Shown here: positions 25,786-39,408 of the stretch, one piece after another
Numbering within the stretch: position 1 is the first letter of the stretch
Layout: every line of letters starts with the position of its first letter
Assembly: GCF_000189635.1 (NCBI RefSeq)
Contig: NW_002476535.1
Span: forward strand, 62,001-126,000
From: Tetrahymena thermophila SB210
Lineage: Eukaryota > Ciliophora > Oligohymenophorea > Hymenostomatida > Tetrahymenidae
Reading direction: 5' to 3'
DNA: 64,000 nucleotides
Translations under genes and position numbers: made by a program
Notes under the pieces: model-generated
The model's input: only the letters and a program-made list of their open reading frames with translations
What the model was told of the DNA's origin: nothing
Database searches by the model: none

Positions 25786-28700
25786 ATGATTAACAATCCA
25801 AAACCATATTAGATTAGAAGATTAGATAAAAAAACTCAAAAAATAAACAAAAAAACTAACAAATAAAAAAAAGTGAAAATGAAATTATATGTAAATTAGA
25901 TTAAGGTGAATAATTAACTTTAAACAAAGAAATCATCAAAAATTTGATTAAAAATTGATAATTATATCTTGTTTAAGATCTATTAACCTATCGAAAGAAT
26001 ACAACAAAACTACAAATAAATAATTGAAAAAAATCAATAATATTCCTATTAGCAATTAAGTAAATTAAGAAGAAAAATAGGTGTGCGTAAATTAATAAAA
26101 GAAGAAGAAGACGCCATTTAAAATAAGATTCAATTTATTTATACAAAAGCACTATTTAGGTCGCCATTTTAATAATAAGCTAGTTATAAAGTAAATAAAG
26201 TAATTGCATTTTAGATAGGTTAAAGTTAAAAGTGAGTCCCAAGTTAAGAGGCCATACGTACTGAAAATCTATCCTTATGATTTAAAATAATTCTAAAGGA
26301 CCTAAAAATCCATTTGATAAACCATTATGCTATTTTCAAAAAACGCGTTAATAGACTCCAATTGAATAGCAGCGTGAAGGTGATACTTCAATGTAAACAT
26401 AATAAAAGCTCGTTTAAAGAAAAGTTTAAAAATAAACAGATGATATTTAAGTCCACTTTGGTTAATAAAAAACTCCTTCATAAAATATAGATAGTAATCA
26501 TTTTTTTTCACCTCAAAATTAATAATGTTCTGAAAGAATAATGTTTCGTAATGAATCAAAAGAATTTTAGAATGCAAGGAATATTTCTTAATAGTAACCT
26601 TCTCTACAAGGTATGTAACAATAATTATAAACTGGATAAAATATGCAAGAAAGTTAATAAGTAGGTAGCTTATCACCTAACCCATTTAATAAAAATCTCT
26701 AAAGCCCATAAACTCAAACTAACTCCAAAGCTGGTTTTTCTATGGTTTCATTTGGATTGCAATTTACATGTTCCAATATTGTTGATACTGAATATAATTA
26801 GCCAGAATTCGGATAGTATAAAGCTGATAAAAGTGCTTAATTTAACCCAAATTACAGCTCAGCTGATAAGTAGCAAGATTATAAGTAGTATCCCACAGTT
26901 GATTCATAAGTTTTAGAGAGATCCTTAAGTAACCACTAACTAAATTAGTAGAAAAACAATGGAAATAACTAAAATCTATAATCATCTATTTTTTAGATAT
27001 AGCATCAACAAAAACAGGTTTAGGATTAAAAAAAAGGTTGTTCAAGTAATAATTACAACAACAATTGTTAATCATCTTCTTCAGCATCTCTGATGTCAGA
27101 TTAACAAGCTCTTCATCTTACTTTCGCTGGAACAATAAAAGAAGAATCAGAATAAAAAACTTGCGCAATCAATAAAAATAACAATAATTTAATCGATCTT
27201 AACGATAGTAACGACGAAGAATTTATATTAGATGAAAAAGAATGTAAGATTTTGGAAAGTGGCTAAAAAAATAAATACCCAAACTCTTCAATTTACTCTA
27301 AGAATAATGATTATTTTATGTAAGAAAGCTACACTTAGATTTTAAATTAGAAGAGCGATGGTAATGATGATCGCTAAAAAAGAGATAATTATTAACAAAA
27401 TTAGGAAGATTATGATGAAGACGAGTAACTAGGATAAGAATTTATTAGCAAAAATTTAGATGAAAAATATAAAATGATAGATAGGAGAATAAGCTGCGCA
27501 TCCAGATAATAAAGCAATTCACATGATTTGCACATAAGCATACCAAATTAGAATGAAAATTTACCTGATGATAACGAAAGTTACAAAAAACATTTAGATA
27601 ATGTAACAGAAAGAGAAGCAGCGTATTTAAATAAGGCTCCGTCCTTACAAAACTAGAATTTACTGGGATCTTTTTATAAAAATTCTCGCTCTACAAATAC
27701 TTTTAGTCCGAAATTGCTTTATTAAACAAATTCCTAAGGATAATTTGCTCTAAGTAGTATGTACAGTATTAATTAGTAATATTAACAATAGATAGAAGGG
27801 GAGAATTCTTAACAGCATGGTTTTAATTCTCCAAGCATACATTCAACAGCGCAAGCCATGAGCTTCTACCCACTTACTAGGAACCTGAGTACAAACTCCT
27901 TTAAAACTTCAATTCTCAAAAAAGATAAAGCTACATTTGAAAGAAGTGATAGCAACAGGACTCTAGTAGATACAAATAACCTAGAATACACTACAAAGAA
28001 GAGTGTTAAATTTAATTAAAACCGATATGTCTTAAATTATGACGAGGATGACAAAGAAAAGACAGACTTTTAGTATGATGATTAAATGTTTTTTTCAGAT
28101 GACTTAGAAGAAGATTCTCAAAGTCTACCTCAAGCTTTAGGATCTAAAAACTAGATGAAAAACCCAAAAATCACAGTTCTTGAAAAGGTCAGTGAAAAAA
28201 ACAAAGAGCAAAAAATGAATTCATCCTTAATTAACTCTAATATCATTTTTAAAGAGTCAGAATTAATATCCTCTCAAAGTTCTAACTTAATAGCAACAAA
28301 AAAAAAGAATCAGCAAATAGGGAGTTTAAGTAGTGCAATTAACTAGTACAGTTAATAAGAAGAAAACTACAATAATTTAAATCACAACAGTAATATTTAA
28401 GACATTATTCAAATTAACTAGGATTCTATATTGTTATCATAAACGTACATTCCAAATAACATAAATCACCGCTAAATAAGTACCAGTAAAGAGGATAACT
28501 AAAACAACATTCTAAATTTATTAAATTAAAATGAAGCAAAAATCAATTAAAATTAGTAAGGATTATTTTTCAACCAACTTGGAATTGGGATCAACAATAC
28601 TTAAACAAGCTTTAAATCTGATAATTTTTTAGAAATCAAATAATCTGAAAGTATAAGTGCAAATACAAATAAGGAACCATTAAGTGCAACTAAAATTAAA

Positions 28701-29075
28701 AATATGAGTCAAAAAACTTAAATGCTAAATGTTCCTACCTCACAAAATGAAAAAGCAATAAAAAAAAATAAATTAAAAAATTCAATAACTCTAGAAAAGA
28801 ATAAGCATACAACATCAGATAAAAAATCTAATCCTAAAGCAGCCACTGTAGCTCAAAATGAATTTGAAATACCTTAGTAAAATGAAATAACATAGAGGAA
28901 ACATCAAAGCTCAGAAATCGATCTCAAAACTAATTCAGTTCAAAGTAATTTAGAACTAATAATGGCAAAAATATAAATTACATAATCTACATACTAATAA
29001 AAGCAAGCACTTAAAAAGAAAAAAGGAAAAACCTGTTCATCATCTTGTAATATATTTTAATTAATCTGCAACTGA
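25786..29075 (+). CDS. Large Gln/Asn/Ser-rich, mostly disordered protein, 1,040 aa
   Basis: Model: exons 25786-25905, 25978-26182, 26237-26257 and 26299-29075. Residues 1-110 are basic and helical, with IERIQQNYKQIIEKNQ, QLSKLRRKIGVRKLIKEEED and IQNKIQFIYTKALFRSPF; this is the only part that looks folded. The 21-nt third exon is optional: skipping it also keeps phase. The last exon is 925 codons of low-complexity sequence with Gln, Asn and Ser runs, two acidic patches (about 27180-27240 and 28040-28120) and scattered Ser/Lys phrases such as SFKTSILKKDKATF and KKSVKFNQNRYVL. The C-terminus is basic then Cys-containing (KKKKGKTCSSSCNIFQ). No named domain was recognised. A scaffold, condensate-forming or regulatory role is speculation. 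Open frames on the opposite strand here are shadows. Confidence 0.8.
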
Positions 29076-30606
29076 AATACATAGCTAGGACTTGATGTAA
29101 TTCTTGCATTAATCTGACCTTAATATTTATTAAAAGTTATACCACTTCAAGTAAAGTTAAAAAGGCATATTCAACTCATCTATCTTAAAACTTTCGAGAA
29201 ATCTTTAATCTTATTAAATCAATAATTATTCAAATACTTACTTCCTTCCTTCCTTCCTCATTAAAGCTCTTTAAGTAATAAATATCTTATTGAGTCTTTA
29301 TTTTAACTATCTAATAAATCGATATAACCTTAATTACTATTTTAATTTTATTTGATGGTTAGTTTAATCAACCAAATTCACTTAGAAACAAAGAGATAAA
29401 TACTTAACAAACATATTTATCTATTCCTTAATATCTTATCCATTTATTTATCGATCAAAAATTTAAGAATCTTTCAATCTTAAAATAATTATATTAATAC
29501 TGACTATGTAAGGAAACTACTAAAAAGAAACAATAATAATAATAACAAAAAAAGTATAAAATTAGAATAAGATTTCGCTGAAAAAAAGATTAAACTACTT
29601 AAAAATATTTATTATTCAAATCTTTCCAAAGAAATTAATCTTGGTAAAATATTATTTATTAAATAAAAAATAAACTTTTTAAAAAGATTTTTCCAATAAA
29701 ACTAACTATAAAATTAACAAAAACTTTCTTCAAAGAAATAATATTAAATTTTAAATATTTCTACAAAAATATTTGCAGATTAAAATTCGAAAGAAGATTT
29801 GAATTTGTCTTTTTTATTTTATTTATTGAGGTATAATTTGTGTTTCAAACAACTACCCTTATTCCATTCCATTTTACTTACAATATTCCATATAAATTTT
29901 TTTATTGAAACAATTAAAATGGTTTCTCACTCTTAAGAAACTTTTTATTTAATTCTTTATTCACGAAAGAATATCTACTAAAACTTGCAAAATTGAAATT
30001 GGTAAATTTGAAAATATCTTCAAAGTAAATTAAATATAAATAACTATTTTCAAAACATTCTTTAAAGAGTAAATTAAAAATTTTGAGAATTTTTAAATAA
30101 GATACTTTGTTTCAGAATTGATTGTTTACAACATATTTTTTCTATGAAATTTCTTTAATTAAACAAGCTTATTATTAAATTACGCAAATTATTAGTATTC
30201 TGTTGACAGGCTAAATTTATATTTAGCATAATTTTTTATTGAGCAATTAATTTTTAACTTAAAGTGCGTGAAAATTACATTTCAATTCACATGAAATGAC
30301 ATTAATATTAAGTAAGTAGGATATTTGTAAAATCAATTTCTTTTATTAAAAAAATAATGGATAATAATTACCAGCCATAATACATTTATATAATCCTAGC
30401 AGTGAATTATACTTGTTTTTCTTAATGATTTATGAAGAAAGCTCATTTAACAAAAATAAGACAAAAAGTATTCCGAATTGAAAAAAAAACTAAACAAATT
30501 AAATTATAAATTAAATTGTATTTACATATAAAATTAAGGAAATCTTAGTAAAAAGAGACAAATTATAAATTAATTAATTAATAGTTGTATCTTAAAAGAG
30601 GAAATA
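29076..30606. other. AT-rich intergenic DNA with a short CTTC repeat
   Basis: Contains (CTTC) repeated about four and a half times at 29241-29258, and otherwise A/T-rich 3' and 5' flanks. No gene or RNA recognised. Confidence 0.65.
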
Positions 30607-33046
30607 ATGGGCGGTTCTTATTCTTAAAGTCATTGTTATGCAAAGCCAATTTCTAAGAAGAAAGATGGTGAAACAGAAATTTATAGACATCCTGATTTTT
30701 TAAAAGAGTTACTTCTTGTACCAGAGCCTGGTGTTTGTACTATGCAAGATGTTTTCTTAAAATCAGCACAAAAATATCCTCATCAAAAATTATTGGGTTC
30801 AAGAGATTCTTAGAAATCTGAATATTTTTGGAAAACATACAGCGATTGCAAAATATTTGCTGAATAGTTAGGTAATGGTATGATTGAGTTAAACCTCACA
30901 ACCCATGTCAACGAGTGGAATGATTTAAATATGAACCTTGTAGGCATATTCGCCAAAAATAGAGAAGAATGGCTTCTATTGGAATACGCTAACTTCCTTT
31001 ACAATAACACTATGGTTCCTTTGTAATTTTAAATTAACAAATAAAAATTATTTTAGTGAATATTTTTTATTAATTTAATAGCTATGATACTTTAGGTATA
31101 GAAAGCATCAGCTTCATACTTGGCTAAACTAATTTAGAAACAATATTTTGCTCTGCTCCTTCTGTAGAAAGTTTATTAAAATGCAAGGAAACTCATAAGC
31201 TAAAAAATATAGTTTTATTTGATCCAATAAGCCAAGAAGTGCATGATAAAGTTATCCAACGCAATTGGAATATATTTAACATGAAGGATGTTATGGCAAA
31301 AGGTAAAGAACAATCCAGACCATATGCTAAAGTTACTCCTGAAGATGTTTTAACTTTTAGTTATACTTCTGGTACAACAGGTAAAAAAAATATCTCAATT
31401 TAATTTATTTTAAAGAAAGGAAAGTTAAAAAAATATCAGTAAATTTATTAAATAATTTTTGGTAGAATATAAACTAAAAAGTATTTAAAAGTATTTGAAT
31501 TAACTTTTTTGTCATTTAGAATGGCAAATGAATTATCTCTTAAATATTTAGAATGAATTGCATACTGCATAAGAAGATTTATAATATTCAAAATATTTAT
31601 TATTTATTGATTGATTGTGTCTCTTTTATAAAAAAGGTAACCCAAAAGGTGTCTTATTGACCCATAAGAATATTGTGTCTGTTGTTGCAACAGGATCAAA
31701 TGAAGGATTTAATTAATCTGACTCCTACATAAGTTATTTGCCCCTCCCTCACATCTTAGAAAGAATTTTTGTTTGCACCTTCTTATACTATGGAGGAAGT
31801 ATTGGTTTCTATAGCGGTGATGTAATGAAATTAAAAGATGATTTGGCTGTTTTAAAACCTACCATATTTGTTAGTGTCCCTCGTCTTTATGATAGATTCT
31901 ACGGAGCTATCAAGTCTAACATTGAAAAGCTCACTGGTGTGAAATCAAAATTAGCAAGAAAAGCCCTTGCCTCTAAGACTAAAAGAATTTTATCCACTGG
32001 TAAATGCACTCATAAATTGTGGGACAGACTTGTATTTAAAAAATCCAAGGAAGCTTTAGGAGGCAGAGTGAGATGGGCAGGCACCGGTTCAGCTCCTATT
32101 TCTGGAGAAACACTTACATTCTTAAAGGCTACTTTATGTATACCTATTGCAGAAGGTATTTACAAATTTTTTTCTTTTCCTTATAGATTTTATTTACATA
32201 AAAAAATTATTTTGTAATTAAAAATAATATAATTTTATTTTTTAATAATCTTTTTTATGTACAATAAAAGGTTATGGCTAAACTGAAAGTTGCGGTGCTA
32301 CATTCTCTACTGCCTCTAATGACCCTTTAACAGGACATGTTGGAGGCCCTAGACCTAATTATGAATTTAAGTTAGTAGATATTCCTGATCTAAACTACAC
32401 TAGTTTAGACAAAGATGAGGATGGTAATCCTGCTCCCAGAGGAGAAATCTGTGTAAGAGGTAATGGTGTCTTTATTGGGTATTACAAAGAGCCAGAAAAA
32501 ACAAAGGAAGCTGTAGATGAAGATGGTTGGTTACATACCGGTGATGTAGGATAATTAAATGTCTACAATGGCAGTGTAAAAATTATAGATAGAAAGAAAA
32601 ATATCTTTAAACTTGCTTAGGGAGAATATATTGCTCCTGAAAAGATAGAGGGTATCTATATTAAAGCAAAGGGAGTATCAGAAGTATTTATCCATGGTGA
32701 TTCATTATAAAGTGCTTGTGTGTGTATTGCTGTACCTGATTAAAAGTATATTATGGAATATGCTAAATAGAATAATTTATCTAACGCTGATAACTTTGAA
32801 GCTCTCTGTAAAAGCGAAGAAATAAAAACTCATCTTTTGTAAAATATGACTAAGTAAGGAAAATCTGAAAATTTGTTTGGTTTCGAATAAGCTAAGGCAA
32901 TTTATCTTGAACCTAAGAGTTTAGTTGACCTTGATTGCATGACTACAACTTTCAAAATAAAAAGACATTAAGCAAAGTTATATTTCAGCTAACAAATATA
33001 AGAAATGTATAATCAAATAAACTCTGTTTAATAACCTAATTAATGA
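30607..33046 (+). CDS. Long-chain acyl-CoA synthetase 2, 669 aa
   Basis: Exons 30607-31022, 31082-31380, 31637-32155 and 32271-33046 give 670 codons. All adenylation motifs are present: YTSGTTGNPKGVL at about 232-244 (split by an intron at the second Gly), [21 protein letters not shown] at about 412, [28 protein letters not shown] and the C-terminal TFKIKR lysine motif. The protein starts MGGSYSQ, with Gly2 and Ser6 that fit an N-myristoylation signal, unlike synthetase 1; membrane targeting by this route is inference. It should activate long-chain fatty acids to acyl-CoA. Intron 1 matches synthetase 1 in position and phase, and the intron splitting EG/YGQTE matches synthetase 3, so the three genes come from local duplication with differential intron loss or gain. 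Confidence 0.96.
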
Positions 33047-34132
33047 TTAAAATATGTCAGTATTAGGTTTAAAAATTCAAATATTAAATATTATCTACTT
33101 ACTAATTTAAAAGATAACAAACTATTCATGTAGATTAAATTTATATTGTAAAAAGTTATCAAATCAAATTCATTTATTCATTCATTTTATTTATATATGA
33201 ATATTATATTTATTTATTTATAAAAAGAATCTTTTATTTTATTTTTTGGTGTTAATTCGTTTGACAGTCTTTTAATTTTAATAAAATATTTTGAGCAAGA
33301 CTTTAAAAATTTTCAAACTATCACATTATTTATTACTTTATTTACACTTAAAAATATTTTGTTTAGTATTATATTAAATTTATGCCTTTTGTTTAAAAAT
33401 TCTACAATAGATATTTTTTCAAATAAGTTTTTTCTGGAAAATTTTAGAATTGAATAAAATAAATATTAAAGTATATTTATTATCACTATAAATTTTTAAA
33501 AATAGAAATAGATATAAGGCTTATTTTGTTATTTATATGCTAAATAATAAGCATAAAATGAAAAAATTTGCATTAAACACAAATAAATATGTTTTGTATT
33601 GTATTTTTTAATTTTAATTGTAATTATCTTATATAAAAAAGATCTACTATTAAACTACATGAGGCCTTTTTAAATTTTACCAGCAAATAAAGTCAAAATT
33701 TTGAATATTTTAGATATAATTACTGTCCTATTTCTTGTAATCTACAATTGTAAATTCGTTAAGAAAAATCAAGAAAGAGTTTTGCATATTTTTAATCATT
33801 TAATAATAGAAACGCCACTAATTAAATTATTTTACCTTAAAGAAGAATCTAATATTAATAAAATCGCATAAAAAATTAACCTTAATTAAATTATAAAATA
33901 TCTTACAATATCCAAAAAATTTAGTAGATCATAAGAAAGTATACTACTTTAGTACTTCTAATATACACCATATAGCTAGCTGCTATAAACACTATTAAAA
34001 AGCATATTGATCATAAACTGAATATAAACAAGTTCTACTTGTGAAATAAGCCATAAGTTTATAAATAAATTAGGTTTTATAGATAGCATCAGATAAATAA
34101 ATTAAAAACACTATCTCTTAATTACAAATAAA
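33047..34132. other. AT-rich intergenic DNA
   Basis: No supported feature. The last 150 bases before the carrier start are slightly less AT-rich and probably hold its promoter and leader. Confidence 0.65.
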
Positions 34133-35068
34133 ATGTCATCAAATATAGAGGATTTAATGAATAAAAAGGCATAGGAAATTAAATTAGAAGAAAATAAATA
34201 AATAAAGCCAAAGATCCATTATAAAAGTTTTATAGCTGGAGCGATGCTTACATTTATAGCACAACCTTTTGAAGTATTGCGTACATCTAGCGTTTTTTTG
34301 AATCATTGGGGAACGAAACCTTCTGAGATTTTAAATCTATCTAAATTTATATATCAGAAAGAAGGTGTAAGGGGATTTTTTAGAGGAGGAACTATAGCAG
34401 CTGTAAAAAGCTCATTAGGATTTGGAGTATTTTTTAATGGTATTCAAAATATCCCTTATATACTTAAAACTTAAACAAAAAGCCCAGAACATTATATTTA
34501 TAACTAAATTGTCAACTTTATAAATGGCTCGAGTGCTATGTTTTTTACAACTATGGCTTCCACTCCCTTAACAGTATTGAAGACTCGTTTTGAGGTTGTA
34601 GGGTAATAAGAATACACTTCTGTTATATAAACTACAAAAAAAATATACGCTGAAGAAGGCTTAAGAGGTTTTTATAAAGGAATAATTCCAACATTAATGA
34701 GAGATCTACCCTGGAGTGGAGCATAATATTCAATATATCAATCATTAATTAGTATGTACGAATATTTCCTATAAAAGCCAGCGAATGAAAATAATTTATT
34801 TATATTTTTATCAGGAGCACTCTCTGCAAGTGCTTCTATTATGATTTTCTATCCATTTGATAATATTAGAGTGAGATATTAAGGAGTAAGGCAATAAAAT
34901 ACTCCGCTTTTGAAGTTAGCATATCATATTTATTAAGTTGAGGGCTTTAAAGGCTTTTACAGAGGCTATTTACCTCGTCTTTTAAAGAAAGGTGCTTAGG
35001 GTGCTATTGCTTGGACTATATATGAGTATTTAAAGAAGGATTAGAAAAAAAAAGAAGCTATCAATTGA
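34133..35068 (+). CDS. SLC25A38: Mitochondrial carrier (SLC25) protein, SLC25A38-like, 311 aa
   Basis: Intronless. Three tandem carrier repeats are visible, each with the Px[DE]xx[KR] helix-kink signature: QPFEVLRT (repeat 1), [11 protein letters not shown] (repeat 2, acid replaced by Thr) and [12 protein letters not shown] (repeat 3), each followed by EG(V/L/F)(R/K)GF(F/Y)(R/K)G. Repeat 2 with [10 protein letters not shown], then [15 protein letters not shown], and a C-terminal [12 protein letters not shown] resemble the glycine carrier SLC25A38/Hem25, which imports glycine for haem synthesis; in that family repeat 2 also lacks the acidic residue. The inner mitochondrial membrane is the expected location. 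Assignment to SLC25A38 rather than another SLC25 member is by motif resemblance only. Confidence 0.88.
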
Positions 35069-36346
35069 AAAATATTTAAATAAATTAATTAAAAATAAAA
35101 TGCAAAATAGATCTAAAATTATTTACTAATTTATTCGTTTTATTTTGTAAAAATTAATTTCAATCCAAAAATATGAAAAATTTTATTTATTTATTTATTT
35201 ATTTTTATTATTTCTCCCTCAATTTCAATAATTGATATTTTCATATATAGTATCTGTATTTTTAATAAGTTTTTGAAAATTAAAATAATATTGAAAAAAT
35301 AAATTAATAAATTGACAAATAAATAAATGTGTTATTTTAATATAATTATTCTTTTTTAAATGAAATTTTATTGTTAATTTTTAGTCTTCCAAATAATTAT
35401 TTTTAAAAAAATTCTAAAATTGCAAAAATTAATTTAAGGGAATGGATTTTAGCTTGTATTTTTACAGAAAATAAATATTTAAAAGCTAATTGTCATTTAT
35501 TTTTCGGAGCTTATTTTGTAAAGTCATTTAGTAAATAAAAATGGAGTTTATTTTTATTATTTTTCCCACAATTACAATATTTGATATTTTTATTTTTAGT
35601 TTCTGTCTTTTTTATGAGTTGAAAATTAAAAGAATTTCTGAATTAATGAATATATTGATAAATAAGATAATCGAATAAAAATATTAATTTTTAAATAAAA
35701 TTTTATCGTTAATATTTACTCATCAAAAATATAATTATTTTTTTAAAAATTATAAAGTTGGAAACTTTAATTTAGGTGTTTGGATTATAACTTGTATTTT
35801 TAAAGAAAATTAAATATTTAAAGCTTATTTTTTATTGTCGTCTAGTTATTAAAAATAGCAATAATTTTTAATTTTCTTATAAAAATTTTTAATTTGATTT
35901 GGATAAAATATATTGTTTAAATTCTTACACTTAGAATACTAAAAATTAAAATTTAGTATTTAAATAAAATTAAAACAACCATTAATTCAATTTCACTTTA
36001 TAATAATAATATAAAGAGATATTGTAAAATTTAAAAGTAAACTTTTTTTTAATTGTTATATAAATAAATGAAAGAATTTTTATATGATAAAAGATAAAGA
36101 TTTAAAACAAATGTAGTTTTAGAAATGTCTAGCGTATTTATTTTATTTATTACGTTCACTCTTATTGATGCTGCTTACATGATATTTGTTATTACAATGA
36201 AATATAAATATTAAAGAAAAGAATACTTAGGAGAATAAAAGATTGATAATTAAATAAAATAATAATAAGCAGATAATAACAGATTTTATTCAAAAATCTA
36301 ATTATTAAAAAGCCAATTTATAAATAAATAAATAGATAAGATAATA
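35069..36346. other. AT-rich intergenic DNA and MPC1 leader
   Basis: Plain A/T apart from two similar phrases (about 35160-35300 and 35520-35660) containing ATTTTTATTATTT(C/T)(T/C)CC and a shared tail, which may be a diverged local duplication. From 36125 an ATG frame runs in phase into MPC1; see the separate finding. Confidence 0.55.
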
Positions 36347-36646
36347 ATGCAAGCTATTTCAGCTTTTATAAACTCCCCCGTTGGCCCTAAGACAACTCAC
36401 TTTTGGGGACCTGTCACTAACTGCGGTTTCGTTGCTCAAGGAGCTTTAGATTGGGAAAGACCCCCTGAGAAAACATCAAGAGATATGCAATTTGTCTTGA
36501 CTGTTTATTCAATGACATTTATGCGTTTTGCATGGAGAGTTTAGCCAAGAAATTATTTTCTTTTAGCTGTTCATTTTAGCAATGTGTTTGTTTAAGGTAG
36601 ATTGCTGATGCGTAGAGTCAACTACGAAAGATCTCTTAAATAGTGA
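36347..36646 (+). CDS. MPC1: Mitochondrial pyruvate carrier subunit 1, 99 aa
   Basis: Intronless. The diagnostic MPC1 phrases are all present: THFWGPVTNCGF near residues 17-28, QFVLTVYSMTFMRFAWRVQPRNY at about 48-70 and FLLAVHFSNVFVQGRLLMR to about 89. Two or three hydrophobic segments are predicted, as in the family. MPC1 pairs with MPC2 in the inner mitochondrial membrane to import pyruvate. The length is typical. I chose the ATG at 36347 because the homologous region begins just after it; an upstream in-frame ATG at 36125 would add 74 residues including an extra hydrophobic segment. No MPC2 gene is seen in the window. Confidence 0.95.
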
Positions 36647-37215
36647 GACATATAAATTAAGCTAAAAATGCAATTTATTTGTATTCTATATGTATATCTC
36701 GTCATTTAAGAATGATTTTTACTTACTAAATTTAAATTTTAAAGATTAAATTAAACATATTAAAAAAGGAAATTAACAACCATTTTCGAAGCATTAATAT
36801 GCAAACAAATTTACCTAATCTAGCAGATTTATGTGATTTAAATATTTTCATATGTATTTTCAATTTTTTTGCATTTGATAACTTCAATTTGCAATTTTCA
36901 TATATGTGTGAATTTTTTTAAACTAAACAAAGACGATATGACGGTGACGTCAGTGAATCAATAAATATTTAGTTGCTTTCAAATTTTAATTATTTGAAAA
37001 AGAGAAGTTCACATAATACTTTCATTAGAATTATCTATAAATTTTCAAAAACTAATTTCATTTTTTATTTTGCTTAATTTAAAATTAGTTCTACGATATT
37101 TAAGATTAGATATTTCACATAGATGCTGTATACAATTAAATATGTAAAATTTTATTTTATTTCAATAAATTCTTTTAAAAGCAATATTAAATAAAATCTT
37201 ATCTTCATATATAAA
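36647..37215. other. Convergent intergenic DNA between MPC1 and the reductase
   Basis: This lies between two gene 3' ends. It holds a perfect TGACGTCA palindrome at 36945-36952 in a GC-richer patch (36930-36960). No gene seen. Confidence 0.6.
36945..36952. promoter_or_regulatory. CRE-like palindrome TGACGTCA
   Basis: An exact match to the bZIP cAMP-response element core, inside GACGGTGACGTCAGTGA. It lies between two converging genes rather than in an obvious promoter, so functional use is doubtful. Confidence 0.25.
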
Positions 37216-38432
37216 TCATAAACTAGATAAGCTATTTTATTTAAATACCTCCTTACAAGCTTCTTCAAAACTTATATCCTGTATTTTTACTACAACTTTC
37301 CCAATGTTATCTCCATTAAAGCAAAATTTAAGTGCTTCTGGTAACTTTTCTATTGATTCAAACTCTTCAATATAGGTTTTTATTTAACCTTCCTTAATAC
37401 TATTTGAATAATACTCTAAAACTTCAGGCATTTTTTCTCCAACCTCAGTGAAAGTTATCCCTTTCATAAATATCCTCTTTAATACAATCATGAGGTAATT
37501 TTTGATGCCCTTTCTATTATTGTAATCATTATAATTACCCATAGCTCCACATAGTGCTATTCTTCCTTTTTAATTTATTTATCTAATTGCCAAATCAAGC
37601 GTTTCTTCTCCAACATTATCAAAATACATATCGATTTTATAGTTTTTTAAAACTTCAGATAGGTTTTGTGTCTTATAATTGATAGCTTCATCAATTTAAA
37701 TGACACCCTTTAAAAAATCACATTTCCTATTACTTCCAGTTATCCCTATAACTTTGCAGCCTTTTTCATATAAAAACAATCAATATTTCTTCTACTATAA
37801 AAATTAATAAATATACCTTTTTGCTTTGCTAATTAACAAACTAATAAACCTGTTGCCTTTTATCAATTAAAATTAATCTTAAAAAACATGATTTTATTAT
37901 ATTTTTCATAAATAAACTTTATTTTATAAATTACCCCTGCAGCTGTAGAAACTAAAATCGTTTAACCAGGTTTAGGTTAACATACTTCTATGCATCCCAT
38001 ATAAGCAGCCATACCGTTATTTACTAAATTTAAATAGTCTATTAGCTTAATTGAAGGAAAATCTTATTGTTATGGAAGAGGAAATACCATCTTTCTTCTT
38101 GATTTATCAACTAAAGAGTATTGCTATATTCCTAAATTACCAAATACTTGAGAGCCTACATTCATCTATGAATTGTTTGAATAAATTACAATCCCAACTC
38201 CAAAACAATGCATGACGTCCCCTTATTTTAATTTAGGATAATAAGTTTCAGCACCTGAAAGCCAAACTCTCATAACTGGATCAACAGAAACATAATGTAC
38301 TTAGACAACGAAGTCTCCTTGTTTTAAGCTTTTTAAAGTTATTTGAGATTCACTAACTTTGAAAATATTTTCAGCGCTATCAGGAAACGTATTATCTGGT
38401 TTTTTAAGATAAATTAGTTATTTATTTTTCAT
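37216..38432 (-). CDS. Medium-chain dehydrogenase/reductase, CurA/prostaglandin-reductase-like, 360 aa
   Basis: Exons (coding order) 38432-37935, 37856-37817 and 37760-37216; introns 78 and 56 bp. The N-terminal catalytic domain has the family hallmark YVSVDPVMRVWLSG followed by YYPKLKQGDVM and a FGVGIVIYSNN phrase. The middle is the nucleotide-binding domain: LVSTAAGATGLLVCQLAKQ, then GCKVIGITGSNRKCDFLK, where the basic patch after the Gly-rich loop favours NADPH. Later MYFDNVGEETLDLAIRQ and GRIALCGAMGNYND match the MDR superfamily. Zinc-ligand cysteines of alcohol dehydrogenases are absent. Such enzymes reduce alpha,beta-unsaturated ketones or aldehydes, including oxidised-lipid products. 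The substrate cannot be read. The 40-nt central exon is well supported by phase and by the motif it completes. Confidence 0.92.
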
Positions 38433-39408
38433 TTGTATTAAGATCCGTCTGATAAGTATTTATTTGATAATTTGTTTAAAAAAAGATAGTGAATTCAGTA
38501 TCAAATAATATATCAAGATATTTTGTTGAATAAATTAAAAAAAAGTATTCAGCAATTTTAAAGCAATTAAAATATTTCTTTAATGAAATAAATTTATCAA
38601 AATAATTTCATAAAATTCAATAAATATTGATAAAACAAATTTTGAACAAAAATAAAATAGCCTAAATGAGTCATTTATTAATATCCGTTTTCATTTTAAA
38701 AAATAAAAATACATTTGAGTATATAAACAAAATAATATAATGTATTAATTTTCTAAAAGGATGTGAAATTAATTATGAGGATGATTATTTTCTTTTAATT
38801 TTAGAATATTTTCTGATAAATATTAATCATGTTATTTAATTTTACAAATTCTCAAATTAGTTCACATCCAAGCAAATTATAAATAAGAAATAAAACAGTG
38901 TTAATTAAAAAATATAATTTTCAATTAATTAAAGAGAAGACATCAATAAAAGATACTTATACAGAAAAGAAATATTTACAAAATAAATTAGTTTTTTTTA
39001 TTTTTAATTTAATCAATAATATTTAATTTTATTTATTTATAATTTTAAAATTTAATCTTGAAAAAAATTAGTTTTTAATGAACCTTTTTTAATGGATTAT
39101 TGGTTTTGTAGGAGTTGTAAATGAGTGATTTAATTTACATTCCAAACTTTTTATAATTTTTTTCAATTTTCTTCTGGTTAATTAAAATCTTTGTTCTCAA
39201 TATATTATTTGAATGCTTTAATCTTTTGCTCAATCTATTATTTAATTATTAAAATCAAATTAATAATGAATAATCACTATCTCGATTTACCTTTTCAACC
39301 TTATCTTTTGAGGGTGCAGACTCGTATAGAATGTTCAAAGCGCTCATTATTCTTTTTCTCTGAAATAAATAATTAAATTTTATTAAAAATATATTGAAAA
39401 ATAAAAGT
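38433..39408. other. AT-rich intergenic DNA
   Basis: A plus-strand frame at 39191-39376 is Ile/Leu/Tyr drift and is not called. Nothing else supported. Confidence 0.65.
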